The notes under the pieces are model-generated. The model searched no databases and was not told where the DNA came from. It saw only the letters and a list, made by a program, of their open reading frames with translations. The translations under genes were made by a program, and so were the position numbers. A stretch of 64,000 nucleotides of DNA from an uncultured Nitriliruptoraceae bacterium (lineage in GTDB: Bacteria; Actinomycetota; Nitriliruptoria; Nitriliruptorales; Nitriliruptoraceae), in NCBI GenBank assembly GCA_913060655.1, contig CAJXTG010000004.1, forward strand, positions 36,322 through 100,321. Direction: 5' to 3'. Shown here piece by piece: positions 1 through 8,416 of the stretch. Positions within the stretch are counted from its first letter, which is position 1; each line of letters begins with the position of its first letter.

Positions 1-714
1 CGTCCGACCGGCCTGCGGTTCCCCGGCGAGGTCGGCGGGTACGTGCCGCCGGCCGACGAGTGGTGGGCGACCACCCTGCCGACGGCCGCGATCGGCTACG
101 GCACGTCCAGCACGCTGCTGCAGCTCGCCACCGCCTACGCCGCGCTCGCCAACGACGGGACGCTGGTCGACCCGGTGCTCGTCCGCGGCACCCTCGGCAC
201 CGACGGCACGCTGGTGGCCGCGACCCCGCCGGAGCGACGACGCGTCGTGTCCACCGCCACGGCCCGCCAGGTCCTCGACATGCTCGAGCAGGCGGTCGCC
301 GGCCCGGGGGCCACGGGCACGCGGGCACGCATCCCCGGCTACCGGGTCGGTGGGAAGACGGGCACCGCCATCAAGGTCGCCGCCGAGGGCGGCTACACCG
401 AGGACGAGTACGTCAGCACCTTCGTCGGCGTCGCCCCGCTGGACGACCCGCGCATCGTCGTCGCCGTCATGGTCGACGACCCCACCGGCGCCTACTACGG
501 CGGCGCGGTCGCCGCCCCGGTGTTCCAGGAGGTCATGCACGCCAGCCTGCTCGCCCGGCGCATCGTCCCCGACGGTGAGGGGCGCACGCTCGACGAGCTG
601 GTGCAGGAGACGCGGCGCATCGCCGAGGAGGCCGCCGAGGAGGCCGCGGAGGAGGCCGCCGAGGAGGCCGCGCCGGCCGCCGCCGAGGACCCGTCCGAGG
701 CCCGGGACCGCTGA
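1..714 (+). CDS. ftsI: FtsI / PBP3 septal transpeptidase, C-terminal part (5' end outside window)
   Basis: The frame is open from base 1, so only the last 237 codons are here. FtsI is the septal class B penicillin-binding protein that cross-links peptidoglycan outside the membrane at the division site, working with FtsW. The visible part has the third transpeptidase motif KTGTA (codons at 355-369, within YRVGGKTGTA); the catalytic SxxK and the SxN motif must lie upstream of the window. The end of the transpeptidase fold, with a VAVMVDDPTGAYYGGAVAAP stretch, is intact. After it comes a low-complexity tail of EEAA units built on a 12-base tandem repeat (625-672), ending in an acidic sequence. 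It heads the division cluster, 112 bases before murE. Confidence 0.93.
   Translation, partial: RPTGLRFPGEVGGYVPPADEWWATTLPTAAIGYGTSSTLLQLATAYAALANDGTLVDPVLVRGTLGTDGTLVAATPPERRRVVSTATARQVLDMLEQAVAGPGATGTRARIPGYRVGGKTGTAIKVAAEGGYTEDEYVSTFVGVAPLDDPRIVVAVMVDDPTGAYYGGAVAAPVFQEVMHASLLARRIVPDGEGRTLDELVQETRRIAEEAAEEAAEEAAEEAAPAAAEDPSEARDR
625..672 (+). repeat. 12-base tandem repeat in the ftsI 3' end
   Basis: Four near-perfect copies of GAGGAGGCCGCC (625-636, 637-648, 649-660, 661-672) encode four EEAA units in the cytological exterior tail of FtsI. Two copies end in CG instead of CC, which is synonymous. Such a unit can expand or contract by slippage without shifting the frame. Confidence 0.85.
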
Positions 715-767
715 CGTGCCGGGCGTCGGGGTGGCCGGACGTCCACGGGCCGTGCAGGCGCCACCGT

Positions 768-773
768 TAGGCT
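768..773 (+). promoter_or_regulatory. Candidate -10 hexamer upstream of murE
   Basis: TAGGCT lies 59 bases before the murE start, in the only gap between ftsI and ftsQ. The same hexamer precedes ileS, polA, rpsA and uvrA in this window. No convincing -35 box is visible. It suggests an internal promoter for murE onwards. Confidence 0.35.
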
Positions 774-826
774 CCGTCGGCGCGAGCACCGGGTTCGGCC
801 GGGCCACCGAGCGTGCGAGGAGCACC

Positions 827-2293
827 GTGTCCGCGCGACTCTCCACCCTCGCCGAACGCCTCCCCGGCGCCGTGCTCCATGGGCCCGACGTCACCGTCGG
901 CGACGCCACCCACGACAGCCGGGACGTGCGGCCCGGCGCCCTGTTCTGCGCCGTCCGCGGCGCCACCCACGACGGGCACGACCACGTCGCGGAGGCCGTC
1001 GCGGCCGGTGCCGCCGCCCTCCTCGTCGAACGGCCCGTCCCCGGCGGGACGCCCCAGCTCGTCGTGCCGTCGGTCCGTGCCGCACTGGGACCCGCCGCGG
1101 CGGCCGTGCACGCCGACCCCGCCACCGAGCTGCGCATGCTCGGCGTCACCGGCACGAACGGCAAGACGACCGTCACCTTCCTCCTCGAGGCGGCGATGGC
1201 GGCGGCCGGCTGGGGCAGCGGTCGCATCGGCACGCTCGGGGCGCGGCTGCACGGCCGCCCCGAGCCGGGCGTGCGCACCACCCCCGAGGCGACGGACCTG
1301 CAGCGGCTCCTGCGCAGCCTGCGCACCCGAGGCGCCGACGGCGTCGCGATGGAGGTGTCCTCCCACGGGTTGGACCTGCAGCGCGTCGACGGGACCGTGT
1401 TCGACGTGGCCGCGTTCACCAACCTCACGCGCGACCATCTCGACTGGCACGGCACGATGGACGCCTACCTGGCGGCGAAGGCGCGCCTGTTCACCCCGGC
1501 CCTCGCCCGCCACGCCGTCGTCCACGTCGACGCGCCCGGTGCGGACGCGCTGCTCGCACGGGTCGAGGTGCCCGTGACGACGATCGGGACCGGGCCAGGC
1601 GTCGACGTCGCCGTCGCGCGGCGCACGTCCGGCCCGGACGGTTCCACCGCCGTCGTCAGCCTCGACGGGTCCGAGCTCGAGGTCGGGACCGTCATGCGCG
1701 GCGCCCACAACCTCGACAACGTGCTCGTCGCCCTCGTCACCGCCGTCCGCGCCGGCATCGCACCGTCCGTCGTCCGCGACGCCCTCGCGACCGTGCCCGC
1801 ACCGCCCGGCCGGCTCGAACCGTTCGGCGGCGGTGGCGACCCGCTCGTGCTCGTCGACTACGCCCACACGCCCGACGCCGTCGCGCGCATCGTCGGCCTC
1901 GGTCGCACCCTCGTCGGTGCCGGGGCGGCCCTCCACGTCGTCCTCGGCGCGGGCGGTGACCGCGACCGTGACAAGCGCGGCCCGATGGGTCGGGCGGCCG
2001 GCGACGCCGACCGTGTGCTCGTCACCGACGACAACCCCCGGGGCGAGGACCCCGCCGTCATCCGGGCCGCCGTCGCCGCCGGCGCGCGGGAGGGGAGCGC
2101 CAGCGTCGAGGACGTGGCCGGACGGGCCGACGCGATCGAGCGGGCCGTCCTCGCCGCCGGCCCCGGCGACGTCGTCCTCGTCCTCGGGCGCGGGCACGAG
2201 GCCGAGCAGGAGGTCGCCGGCCGGCGGTCCCCGCTCGACGACCGCGACCTCGTCCGCGCCGCCCTCGCCCGCCGCACCGGGGCCGTCGCATGA
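827..2293 (+). CDS. murE: UDP-MurNAc-tripeptide synthetase (meso-DAP adding) MurE
   Basis: MurE adds the third residue to UDP-MurNAc-L-Ala-D-Glu in the cytoplasm. The 488-residue product has the Mur-ligase ATP loop GTNGKTT at 109-115, the central-domain signature DHLDWHGTMDAYLAAKARLF, and the C-terminal DNPR motif near 402-405 that reads meso-diaminopimelate rather than lysine. The start is the GTG at 827: a GAGG ribosome site lies about 6 bases upstream, and the protein from there (SARLSTLAERL) aligns with normal MurE N termini. The frame is open far upstream, through ftsI, but that extension is not MurE-like. The stop overlaps the murF start (ATGA). Confidence 0.96.
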   Translation: MSARLSTLAERLPGAVLHGPDVTVGDATHDSRDVRPGALFCAVRGATHDGHDHVAEAVAAGAAALLVERPVPGGTPQLVVPSVRAALGPAAAAVHADPATELRMLGVTGTNGKTTVTFLLEAAMAAAGWGSGRIGTLGARLHGRPEPGVRTTPEATDLQRLLRSLRTRGADGVAMEVSSHGLDLQRVDGTVFDVAAFTNLTRDHLDWHGTMDAYLAAKARLFTPALARHAVVHVDAPGADALLARVEVPVTTIGTGPGVDVAVARRTSGPDGSTAVVSLDGSELEVGTVMRGAHNLDNVLVALVTAVRAGIAPSVVRDALATVPAPPGRLEPFGGGGDPLVLVDYAHTPDAVARIVGLGRTLVGAGAALHVVLGAGGDRDRDKRGPMGRAAGDADRVLVTDDNPRGEDPAVIRAAVAAGAREGSASVEDVAGRADAIERAVLAAGPGDVVLVLGRGHEAEQEVAGRRSPLDDRDLVRAALARRTGAVA

Positions 2294-3687
2294 TCCCGCT
2301 GCCCATCGAGCGGCTCGCCGACGTCCTCGCCGCCCGGGTGGTCGGCGACCACGACGCGACGCCGGTGGAACGCGTCATGACCGACAGCCGGATCGAGAGC
2401 GACCACCCCGCCGTGTTCTTCGCCCTGCGCACCGACCGCGCCGACGGGCACGCGCACGTCGCCGCTGCGGCGGAGGCCGGGGCGACGTGTGCCGTCGTCG
2501 CCCACACCACCCCCGACCCCGGGCTGGTGCAGCTGCAGGTCGACGACCCGTGGCGTGCGCTCGAGCGGCTGGCCCGCCACGTCGTGGACACCGTCGCACC
2601 GCGCGTCGTCGCCATCACCGGCTCCTACGGCAAGACGACGGTGAAGGACCTGACCGCCGCGGCGCTCGCGCCGACGCGGCGCGTCGTCGCCGCGCGCGGC
2701 TCGTTCAACAACGAGCTCGGTGTCCCCCTGACGATGCTCGAGGTCACCACCGGCGTCGAGGTGCTCGTCGCCGAGGCCGGCGCCCGCAACGCGGGCGACC
2801 TCGCCGACCTCGGCCGGCTCCTCGCCCCCGACGTCGCGGTGGTCACCGCCGTCGGGCCGGTCCATCTCGCCACGTTCGGGGACGAGGACGGGGTGGCCGC
2901 GGAGAAGTCGCGGCTGGTGACCGCCCTCGGCGACGGCGGGACGGCCGTGCTCAACGCCGACGACCCGCGTGTCGCCGCGATGGCCGCCGTGGCCCCATCG
3001 GTGGTCACCGTCAGCGCCACCGGTGCGGCCGCCGACGTGCGCGCCCACGACGTCCGCGTCGACCCGACCGGTCGGGTCCGGGCCCGCGCGGCGACGCCAT
3101 GGGGCGACGTCGAGCTCGCCCTGCCGCTGCCGGGCGTGCACCACCTCACCAACGGGCTGCTGGCCCTCGCCGTCGCCGGCCTCGAGGGCACACCGGTGGC
3201 GACGGCCGCGGCCGCGCTGGCCGACGCCCCCACCAGCCCGCACCGGGCGGTGCTGGCGCGGGCCGGCGGGCTCACCGTCCTCGACGACTCCTACAACGCG
3301 AGCCCGCCGACGGTGCGGGGCGCCCTGCGCACCCTCGCGGACCTGCCGTGCGACGGACGCCGCTGGGCGGTGCTGGGGGAGATGGCCGAGCTCGGCGTGG
3401 ACGCGGCGGCGCAGCACCGGACGGTCGGTGCGGCGTGCGACGCCGTCGACGTGCTCGTCACCGTCGGCCCGGCGACCGGACCGCTGGCGGAGGCGGCCGC
3501 CGCCCTGCCCGGCGCCCCCGAGGTCCACCGCGTGGCGGACCATCGGGCGGCCGCGGACCTCGTCGTCGCCGGCGCACGCCCCGGCGACGTCGTGCTGTTC
3601 AAGGCGTCCCGCGTGGCGACGCTGGACCGTGCGGTCGCCGCCGTCCTCGCCGCGCTCGGCGGTGCGGAGGAGGGGGACGCCGCATGA
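2290..3687 (+). CDS. murF: UDP-MurNAc-tripeptide:D-Ala-D-Ala ligase MurF
   Basis: MurF attaches D-Ala-D-Ala to make the cytoplasmic UDP-MurNAc-pentapeptide. The 465-residue protein has the family length and three Mur-ligase domains. The ATP loop reads GSYGKTT at 111-117, where many MurF proteins have Asn, Ser or Val at the third position; the Lys and Thr residues are intact. Other family marks are SFNNELGVPLTMLEV after the loop, EAGARNAGD, and the C-terminal DDSYNASPPTVRGAL stretch. It overlaps murE by ATGA and mraY by ATGA, so the three are probably translated in a coupled way. Confidence 0.96.
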   Translation: MIPLPIERLADVLAARVVGDHDATPVERVMTDSRIESDHPAVFFALRTDRADGHAHVAAAAEAGATCAVVAHTTPDPGLVQLQVDDPWRALERLARHVVDTVAPRVVAITGSYGKTTVKDLTAAALAPTRRVVAARGSFNNELGVPLTMLEVTTGVEVLVAEAGARNAGDLADLGRLLAPDVAVVTAVGPVHLATFGDEDGVAAEKSRLVTALGDGGTAVLNADDPRVAAMAAVAPSVVTVSATGAAADVRAHDVRVDPTGRVRARAATPWGDVELALPLPGVHHLTNGLLALAVAGLEGTPVATAAAALADAPTSPHRAVLARAGGLTVLDDSYNASPPTVRGALRTLADLPCDGRRWAVLGEMAELGVDAAAQHRTVGAACDAVDVLVTVGPATGPLAEAAAALPGAPEVHRVADHRAAADLVVAGARPGDVVLFKASRVATLDRAVAAVLAALGGAEEGDAA

Positions 3688-4715
3688 TCGCCATCCTGCT
3701 CGCCGCGACCGTCGCCTTCCTCCTCGCGCTCGTCGGCACCCCCCTCATCATCGCCTTCTTCCGCCGGCGCGGGTTCGGGCAGCCGATCCGCGACGAGGGG
3801 CCGACGTCGCACCGGACGAAGGCGGGGACGCCGACGATGGGCGGCACCGCCATCGTCCTCGCCACCGTCGTCGCCTACGCCGTCGCGCAGGTCGGACGGC
3901 CGACGTGGACCGCGTCCGGCCTGCTGCTCGTGCTCACGTTCGTCGCGATGGCGCTCGTCGGCGCGGCCGACGACCTCATCAAGCTGCGCATGCGCCGCAA
4001 CCTCGGGCTGAACAAGACGACGAAGCTCGTCGGGCAGGTCCTCATCGCGGTCGCCTTCGCCTGGCTCGCGCCCGCCTGGGCAGGGGTGTCGCGCAGCATC
4101 ACCGTCGTCGGTGCGATCGAGCTGCCCGTCGGCCCGGCCGTGTTCACGCTGTGGGTGTTCCTGCTCATCGTCGGCGCGTCGAACGCCGTGAACCTCACCG
4201 ACGGGCTCGACGGGCTCGCGGCCGGCGCCTCCGCCCTCGTCCTCGGCGCGTTCACCCTCATCGCGTTCTGGCAGTTCCGCAACAGCGGCGAGTACGCCAT
4301 CGACGCCGCGTCCGCCCTCGACGTCGCCGTCGTCGCCGCGTCGGTCACCGCCGCGGCCGCCGGGTTCCTGTGGCACAACGCCCCGCCCGCCCGCATCTTC
4401 ATGGGGGACACCGGCTCGCTCGCCCTCGGGGGGCTGCTCGCCGCCGCGTCGGTCGTCACCGGGACGCAGGTGCTCCTCGTCGTGCTCGGCGGGCTGTTCG
4501 TCATCGAGACGCTGTCGGTCGTCATCCAGGTCGCCGTGTTCCGCACGACCGGACGGCGCGTGTTCCGCATGGCGCCCTTCCACCACCACTTCGAGCTGCT
4601 CGGCTGGCAGGAGGCCACGATCATCGTGCGCTTCTGGATCCTCGCCGGCATCGGCATCGCCCTCGGACTCGGCCTGTTCTACGCCGAGTTCCTCACCCGG
4701 GTGGCGCTGCTGTGA
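3684..4715 (+). CDS. mraY: Phospho-MurNAc-pentapeptide transferase MraY
   Basis: MraY moves phospho-MurNAc-pentapeptide onto undecaprenyl phosphate, making lipid I at the inner face of the membrane. The 343-residue protein is a typical ten-helix enzyme. Key sites are the NLTDGLDGL motif (Asn170, Asp173), FMGDTGSLALGG, and the cytoplasmic FHHHFELLGW loop with the His triplet at 300-302. The ATG at 3684 overlaps the murF stop and is preceded by a GGAGGGGG ribosome site. The next gene is ftsW; in most dcw clusters murD would stand between them, and it is absent here. Confidence 0.96.
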   Translation: MIAILLAATVAFLLALVGTPLIIAFFRRRGFGQPIRDEGPTSHRTKAGTPTMGGTAIVLATVVAYAVAQVGRPTWTASGLLLVLTFVAMALVGAADDLIKLRMRRNLGLNKTTKLVGQVLIAVAFAWLAPAWAGVSRSITVVGAIELPVGPAVFTLWVFLLIVGASNAVNLTDGLDGLAAGASALVLGAFTLIAFWQFRNSGEYAIDAASALDVAVVAASVTAAAAGFLWHNAPPARIFMGDTGSLALGGLLAAASVVTGTQVLLVVLGGLFVIETLSVVIQVAVFRTTGRRVFRMAPFHHHFELLGWQEATIIVRFWILAGIGIALGLGLFYAEFLTRVALL

Positions 4716-5884
4716 GCGCCGACGTGCGCAGCGCCCGCGACGCGCCGCCCCGCTGGCCCGGCGTCGCCATCACGCTCACCCTCGTCACCGTCCTGCTGCT
4801 GCTGCTCGGCCTGCTGATGAGCTTCTCCGCCTCGATCGTCGACGCGGCGCAGGCCGGCGACGCCTTCGGCACGTTCCGCCGCCAGGCGATGTGGGCGGCG
4901 CTGGCGGTGCCGACGTTCTTCCTCGCCGCCCGCATCCCGCTCGCGCGGCTGCGCACCGCCAGCTGGCCGTTCCTCGGTGGCGTGACCGTGCTGCTCGCCC
5001 TCGTCCTCGTCCCCGGCGTCGGCCTGACCCGCTTCGGCGCGACCCGCTGGCTCGGCGTGGGGGGGCTGAGCTTCCAGCCGTCCGAGCTCGCGAAGCTCGC
5101 CCTGCTGCTGTGGCTCGCCGACGTGCTGCAGCGCAAACGCCCCACCGACGGGACGCTGCACACGACGCCCCACCTGCTCGTGCCCGCCGTGCCCGTGCTG
5201 CTCGTGCTGGCCCTGCTCGTGATGCTGCAGCCGGACCTGGGCACGACCATCCTCCTCGCGCTCATCGTCGGGGCGATCCTGTTCGTCGAGGGGCTGCGGC
5301 TGCGCCTGCTCGCCGGCGCCGTCGCCCTCGGCGCCGCCGCGGTCACCGCGCTGGTGCTGGCCGCGCCCTACCGGGTGGCACGCATCCGCGGCTGGCTGTT
5401 CGCGGAGCAGTACCCGCAGGCCGAGGGGTTCCAGCTGATGCAGTCGTGGGTCGCGCTGGGCAGCGGCGGCTGGTTCGGCCTCGGGCTCGGCTCGTCCCGC
5501 GCCAAGTGGAACTTCGTCCCCAACCCCGAGACCGACTTCGTGTTCGCGATCGTGGGGGAGGAGCTCGGGTTCGTCGGCGCCGTCGGCCTCCTCCTCCTGT
5601 TCCTCGTGCTGCTGTTCCTCGGCCTGCACGCGGCCGTCAACGCACGACCCGGGCTCGAGCGGACCGTCGCGTTCACCGTGACCGTCTGGGTCGTCGGCCA
5701 GGCGTTCGTCAACGTCGGCACCGTCATCGGCCTGCTGCCCATCACCGGCGTCACCCTGCCGCTCGTGTCCGCCGGCGGGACGTCGCTGCTGGTGACCATG
5801 GCCGCGCTCGGCCTGCTCGTCAACGTCGCCCGGCGGCCGGCCGGCGACGCCGGCACCGTCCCGGCCGAGGGGGCGCGCCGATGA
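4712..5884 (+). CDS. ftsW: SEDS glycosyltransferase FtsW
   Basis: FtsW is the SEDS-family polymerase that makes septal glycan strands from lipid II, paired with the FtsI transpeptidase. The 390-residue protein has about ten hydrophobic helices; family marks are GLSFQPSELAKLALLLWLAD in the middle, the large extracellular loop containing PNPETDFVFAIVGEELGFVG, and the C-terminal GVTLPLVSAGGTSLL. The start is a GTG at 4712 inside the mraY stop (GTGA), so expression should depend on mraY translation. It reaches the murG start with a 4-base ATGA overlap. SpoVE and RodA share the fold; the position in the cluster favours FtsW. Confidence 0.93.
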   Translation: MSADVRSARDAPPRWPGVAITLTLVTVLLLLLGLLMSFSASIVDAAQAGDAFGTFRRQAMWAALAVPTFFLAARIPLARLRTASWPFLGGVTVLLALVLVPGVGLTRFGATRWLGVGGLSFQPSELAKLALLLWLADVLQRKRPTDGTLHTTPHLLVPAVPVLLVLALLVMLQPDLGTTILLALIVGAILFVEGLRLRLLAGAVALGAAAVTALVLAAPYRVARIRGWLFAEQYPQAEGFQLMQSWVALGSGGWFGLGLGSSRAKWNFVPNPETDFVFAIVGEELGFVGAVGLLLLFLVLLFLGLHAAVNARPGLERTVAFTVTVWVVGQAFVNVGTVIGLLPITGVTLPLVSAGGTSLLVTMAALGLLVNVARRPAGDAGTVPAEGARR

Positions 5885-7032
5885 TCGACGTCCTCCTCGT
5901 CGGCGGCGGGACCGCCGGGCACGTCCTCCCCGCGGTCGCGACCGCGGAGGCGCTGCGCCGGCTGCGTCCCGACCTCCGCATCGCCTTCGCCGGACGTGCC
6001 GACAGCCTCGAGGAGCGCCTGTTCGCCGCGACGGGCGAGCGGTTCCTCCCCCTCGCCGCGGTCGCGCTGCCACGCCGCCCCTCGCCGGCGCTGCTGACGG
6101 TCGGACCGCGCCTGCAGCGGGCGGTCCGCCACGCGCGCCGCATCCTCGTCCAGGAGCAGGTGCGGACGGTCGCGTCGTTCGGCGGCTACGTCGCCCTGCC
6201 CGTCGCCCTCGCCGCCCGGCGCCGGGTCCCCCTGCTGCTCCACGAGCAGAACAGCCGGCCGGGGGTCGCCAACCGGCTCGCGGCCCGCTTCGCCGACCGC
6301 ATCGCCCTCACCTTCCCGTCGAGCGTCGACGGCCTCGGCGGCGCGGCGCGGGACCCGTCGGCGCGGCGCGTGCGCATCACCGGCAACCCGGTGCGCAGCG
6401 GGCTCGTCGCCACCGCGGGCGTCGGCCCCCGCGCGGCCGCCCGCGGCCGGCTGGACCTCGCGCCGGACCGGCGCACCGTGCTCGTGTTCGGGGGCAGCCA
6501 GGGGGCCCGCAGCATCAACCGTGCCGTCGCCGCGGCCGCCGCCGACTGGCGCGCGGCCGACCTGCAGGTGCTGCACGTCACCGGGCCGCACGGCCACGAC
6601 CAGGCGGCGGCCTGGTGGCGGGAGGCCGGCGTCGACCTCGACGCGTCCGAGCCGACCGTCCGCATCGTGCCCTACCTCGACGACATGGCCGACGCCTACG
6701 CGGCCGCCGACGTCGTCGTCGCCCGTGCGGGTGCGACGACGATCGCGGAGCTGAGCGTCGTCGGGCTCCCCGCCGTCCTCGTCCCGTACCCGCACGCGAC
6801 GGGCGACCATCAGCGCACCAACGCGGAGGCGCTCGTGCGCGTCGGGGCCGCCCGCATGCTCGACGACGCGGCGCTCGCCCCCGCGGTCGTCGTCGAGGCC
6901 GTGCGCGCCATCGTCGCCGACCCGGCCCGGCACGCGGCGATGGCCACCGCCGCCCGCGCCTGGGCACGTCCCGACGCGGCCGCCGCGGTCGCCGCCCTGC
7001 TGCTCGAGCTGCGGGAGGCCCACGATGGGTGA
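5881..7032 (+). CDS. murG: Lipid II synthase MurG (UDP-GlcNAc transferase)
   Basis: MurG adds GlcNAc to lipid I at the cytoplasmic membrane face, completing lipid II. The 383-residue protein is a two-domain GT-B enzyme. The N-terminal glycine loop GGGTAGHVLPA is at residues 8-18, and the N-domain has LHEQNSRPGVANRLAARFAD. The second domain starts with VFGGSQGARSINRA, and the donor site is seen in VVARAGATTIAEL followed by PYPHATGDHQRTNAEAL. The stop lies 8 bases inside the murC frame. Confidence 0.96.
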   Translation: MIDVLLVGGGTAGHVLPAVATAEALRRLRPDLRIAFAGRADSLEERLFAATGERFLPLAAVALPRRPSPALLTVGPRLQRAVRHARRILVQEQVRTVASFGGYVALPVALAARRRVPLLLHEQNSRPGVANRLAARFADRIALTFPSSVDGLGGAARDPSARRVRITGNPVRSGLVATAGVGPRAAARGRLDLAPDRRTVLVFGGSQGARSINRAVAAAAADWRAADLQVLHVTGPHGHDQAAAWWREAGVDLDASEPTVRIVPYLDDMADAYAAADVVVARAGATTIAELSVVGLPAVLVPYPHATGDHQRTNAEALVRVGAARMLDDAALAPAVVVEAVRAIVADPARHAAMATAARAWARPDAAAAVAALLLELREAHDG

Positions 7033-8416
7033 GCGGACCGCCCGGCCCGCCGGGCTCGACACCCGCACGCCGGTGCCGCCACGGGTCCACCTCGTCGGCG
7101 TCGGCGGCGCCGGCATGTCCGCGATCGCCCGCATCCTCGTCCAGCGCGGCCACACGGTCAGCGGGTCGGACCTCCACGAGAGCCGGGCGGTCGCCGGCCT
7201 GCGGGCGCTCGGCGTCGACGTCACCATCGGCCACGCCGCGGCGAACGTCGCCGACGCGGACGTCGTCGTCTCCTCCACCGCGGTCCCGGCGGACAACCCC
7301 GAGCTCGCCGCCGCCGAGGAGCGACGCATCCGGGTCGTGCCGCGGGCGCGGATGCTCGCCGACGTGCTCGGCGACGACCGCACCGTCCTCGTCGCCGGCA
7401 CCCACGGCAAGACGACGACGACGTCGATGACGGTCGTGGCGCTGCACGCCGCCGGGCTCGATCCGACGTTCGCGATCGGCGGGGAGCTCAACGAGGCGGG
7501 CACGAACGCCCACGCCGGTTCCGACCCGATCGCCGTCGCCGAGGCGGACGAGTCGGACCGGTCGTTCCTCGCGTTCGAACCGGACGTCGCCGTCGTCACC
7601 AACCTCGAGCTCGACCATCCCGAGGTCTACGCCGACCTCGACGACGTCGTCGCGACGTTCGCCGCGTTCCTCGACCGGCGTCGCCCGGGCGGGACGGCCG
7701 TGCTGTGCATCGACGACCCGGGGGTCGCGCGGCTGCGGGACCGCGTCGCCGGCCCCGTCGTCACCTACGGCCGCGCGCCGGACGCCGACGTCCGGCTGCT
7801 CACCGGGGCGGACGGGCCGACGGTCCGCCTCGACGGCACCGGCGTCCCCCTCACGCTCGCCGTGCCCGGGGACCACAACCTCCTCAACGCCACCGCCGCC
7901 CTCACCGTCGGCCACCTGCTCGGCGCGTCCAGCGCGGACCTGCGCACCGGGCTCGGCCGGTTCCGCGGTGCCGCACGCCGGTTCCAGCGCATCGGCACGC
8001 GCGGCGGCGTCGAGGTCGTCGACGACTACGCCCACCATCCGACCGAGCTGCGGGCGACGCTCGCGGCCGCCCGCAGCACCGGACCGGGCCGTGTCGTGTG
8101 CGTCGTGCAGCCCCACCGGTACTCGCGCACCGCGGTGCTGGGGGAGGAGCTCGGACGTGCGGCCGCCGGCGCGGACCTCGTCGTCGTCACCGACGTGTAC
8201 GGCGCGGGCGAGCCGCCCGTCCCCGGGGTCAACGGGCTGCTGGTCGCCGAGGCGGCCCGTGCCGCCGGCGCCCGCGTGCACTTCGCACCGCACCTCGGCG
8301 CGGTGCCCGCCCTGCTCGCGGAGGAGACGCGCGCCGGCGACCTCGTCCTCGTCACCGGGGCGGGTGACGTCACCCAGGTCGGCCCCGCCCTGCTGACGCT
8401 GCTCGAGGCCCGCTGA
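7025..8416 (+). CDS. murC: UDP-MurNAc:L-alanine ligase MurC
   Basis: MurC starts the stem peptide by joining L-Ala to UDP-MurNAc. The 463-residue product begins with the nucleotide-binding GVGGAGMSAIA motif and has the ATP loop GTHGKTT at 125-131. Later marks are EADESDRSFL, TNLELDHPEVYADL and DDYAHHPTELRATL. The ATG at 7025 lies inside the end of murG, whose AGGCC-rich end offers a weak ribosome site. With murB directly behind it, this gives the murC-murB order seen in several deep actinobacteria and Firmicutes rather than in Streptomyces. Confidence 0.96.
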   Translation: MGERTARPAGLDTRTPVPPRVHLVGVGGAGMSAIARILVQRGHTVSGSDLHESRAVAGLRALGVDVTIGHAAANVADADVVVSSTAVPADNPELAAAEERRIRVVPRARMLADVLGDDRTVLVAGTHGKTTTTSMTVVALHAAGLDPTFAIGGELNEAGTNAHAGSDPIAVAEADESDRSFLAFEPDVAVVTNLELDHPEVYADLDDVVATFAAFLDRRRPGGTAVLCIDDPGVARLRDRVAGPVVTYGRAPDADVRLLTGADGPTVRLDGTGVPLTLAVPGDHNLLNATAALTVGHLLGASSADLRTGLGRFRGAARRFQRIGTRGGVEVVDDYAHHPTELRATLAAARSTGPGRVVCVVQPHRYSRTAVLGEELGRAAAGADLVVVTDVYGAGEPPVPGVNGLLVAEAARAAGARVHFAPHLGAVPALLAEETRAGDLVLVTGAGDVTQVGPALLTLLEAR

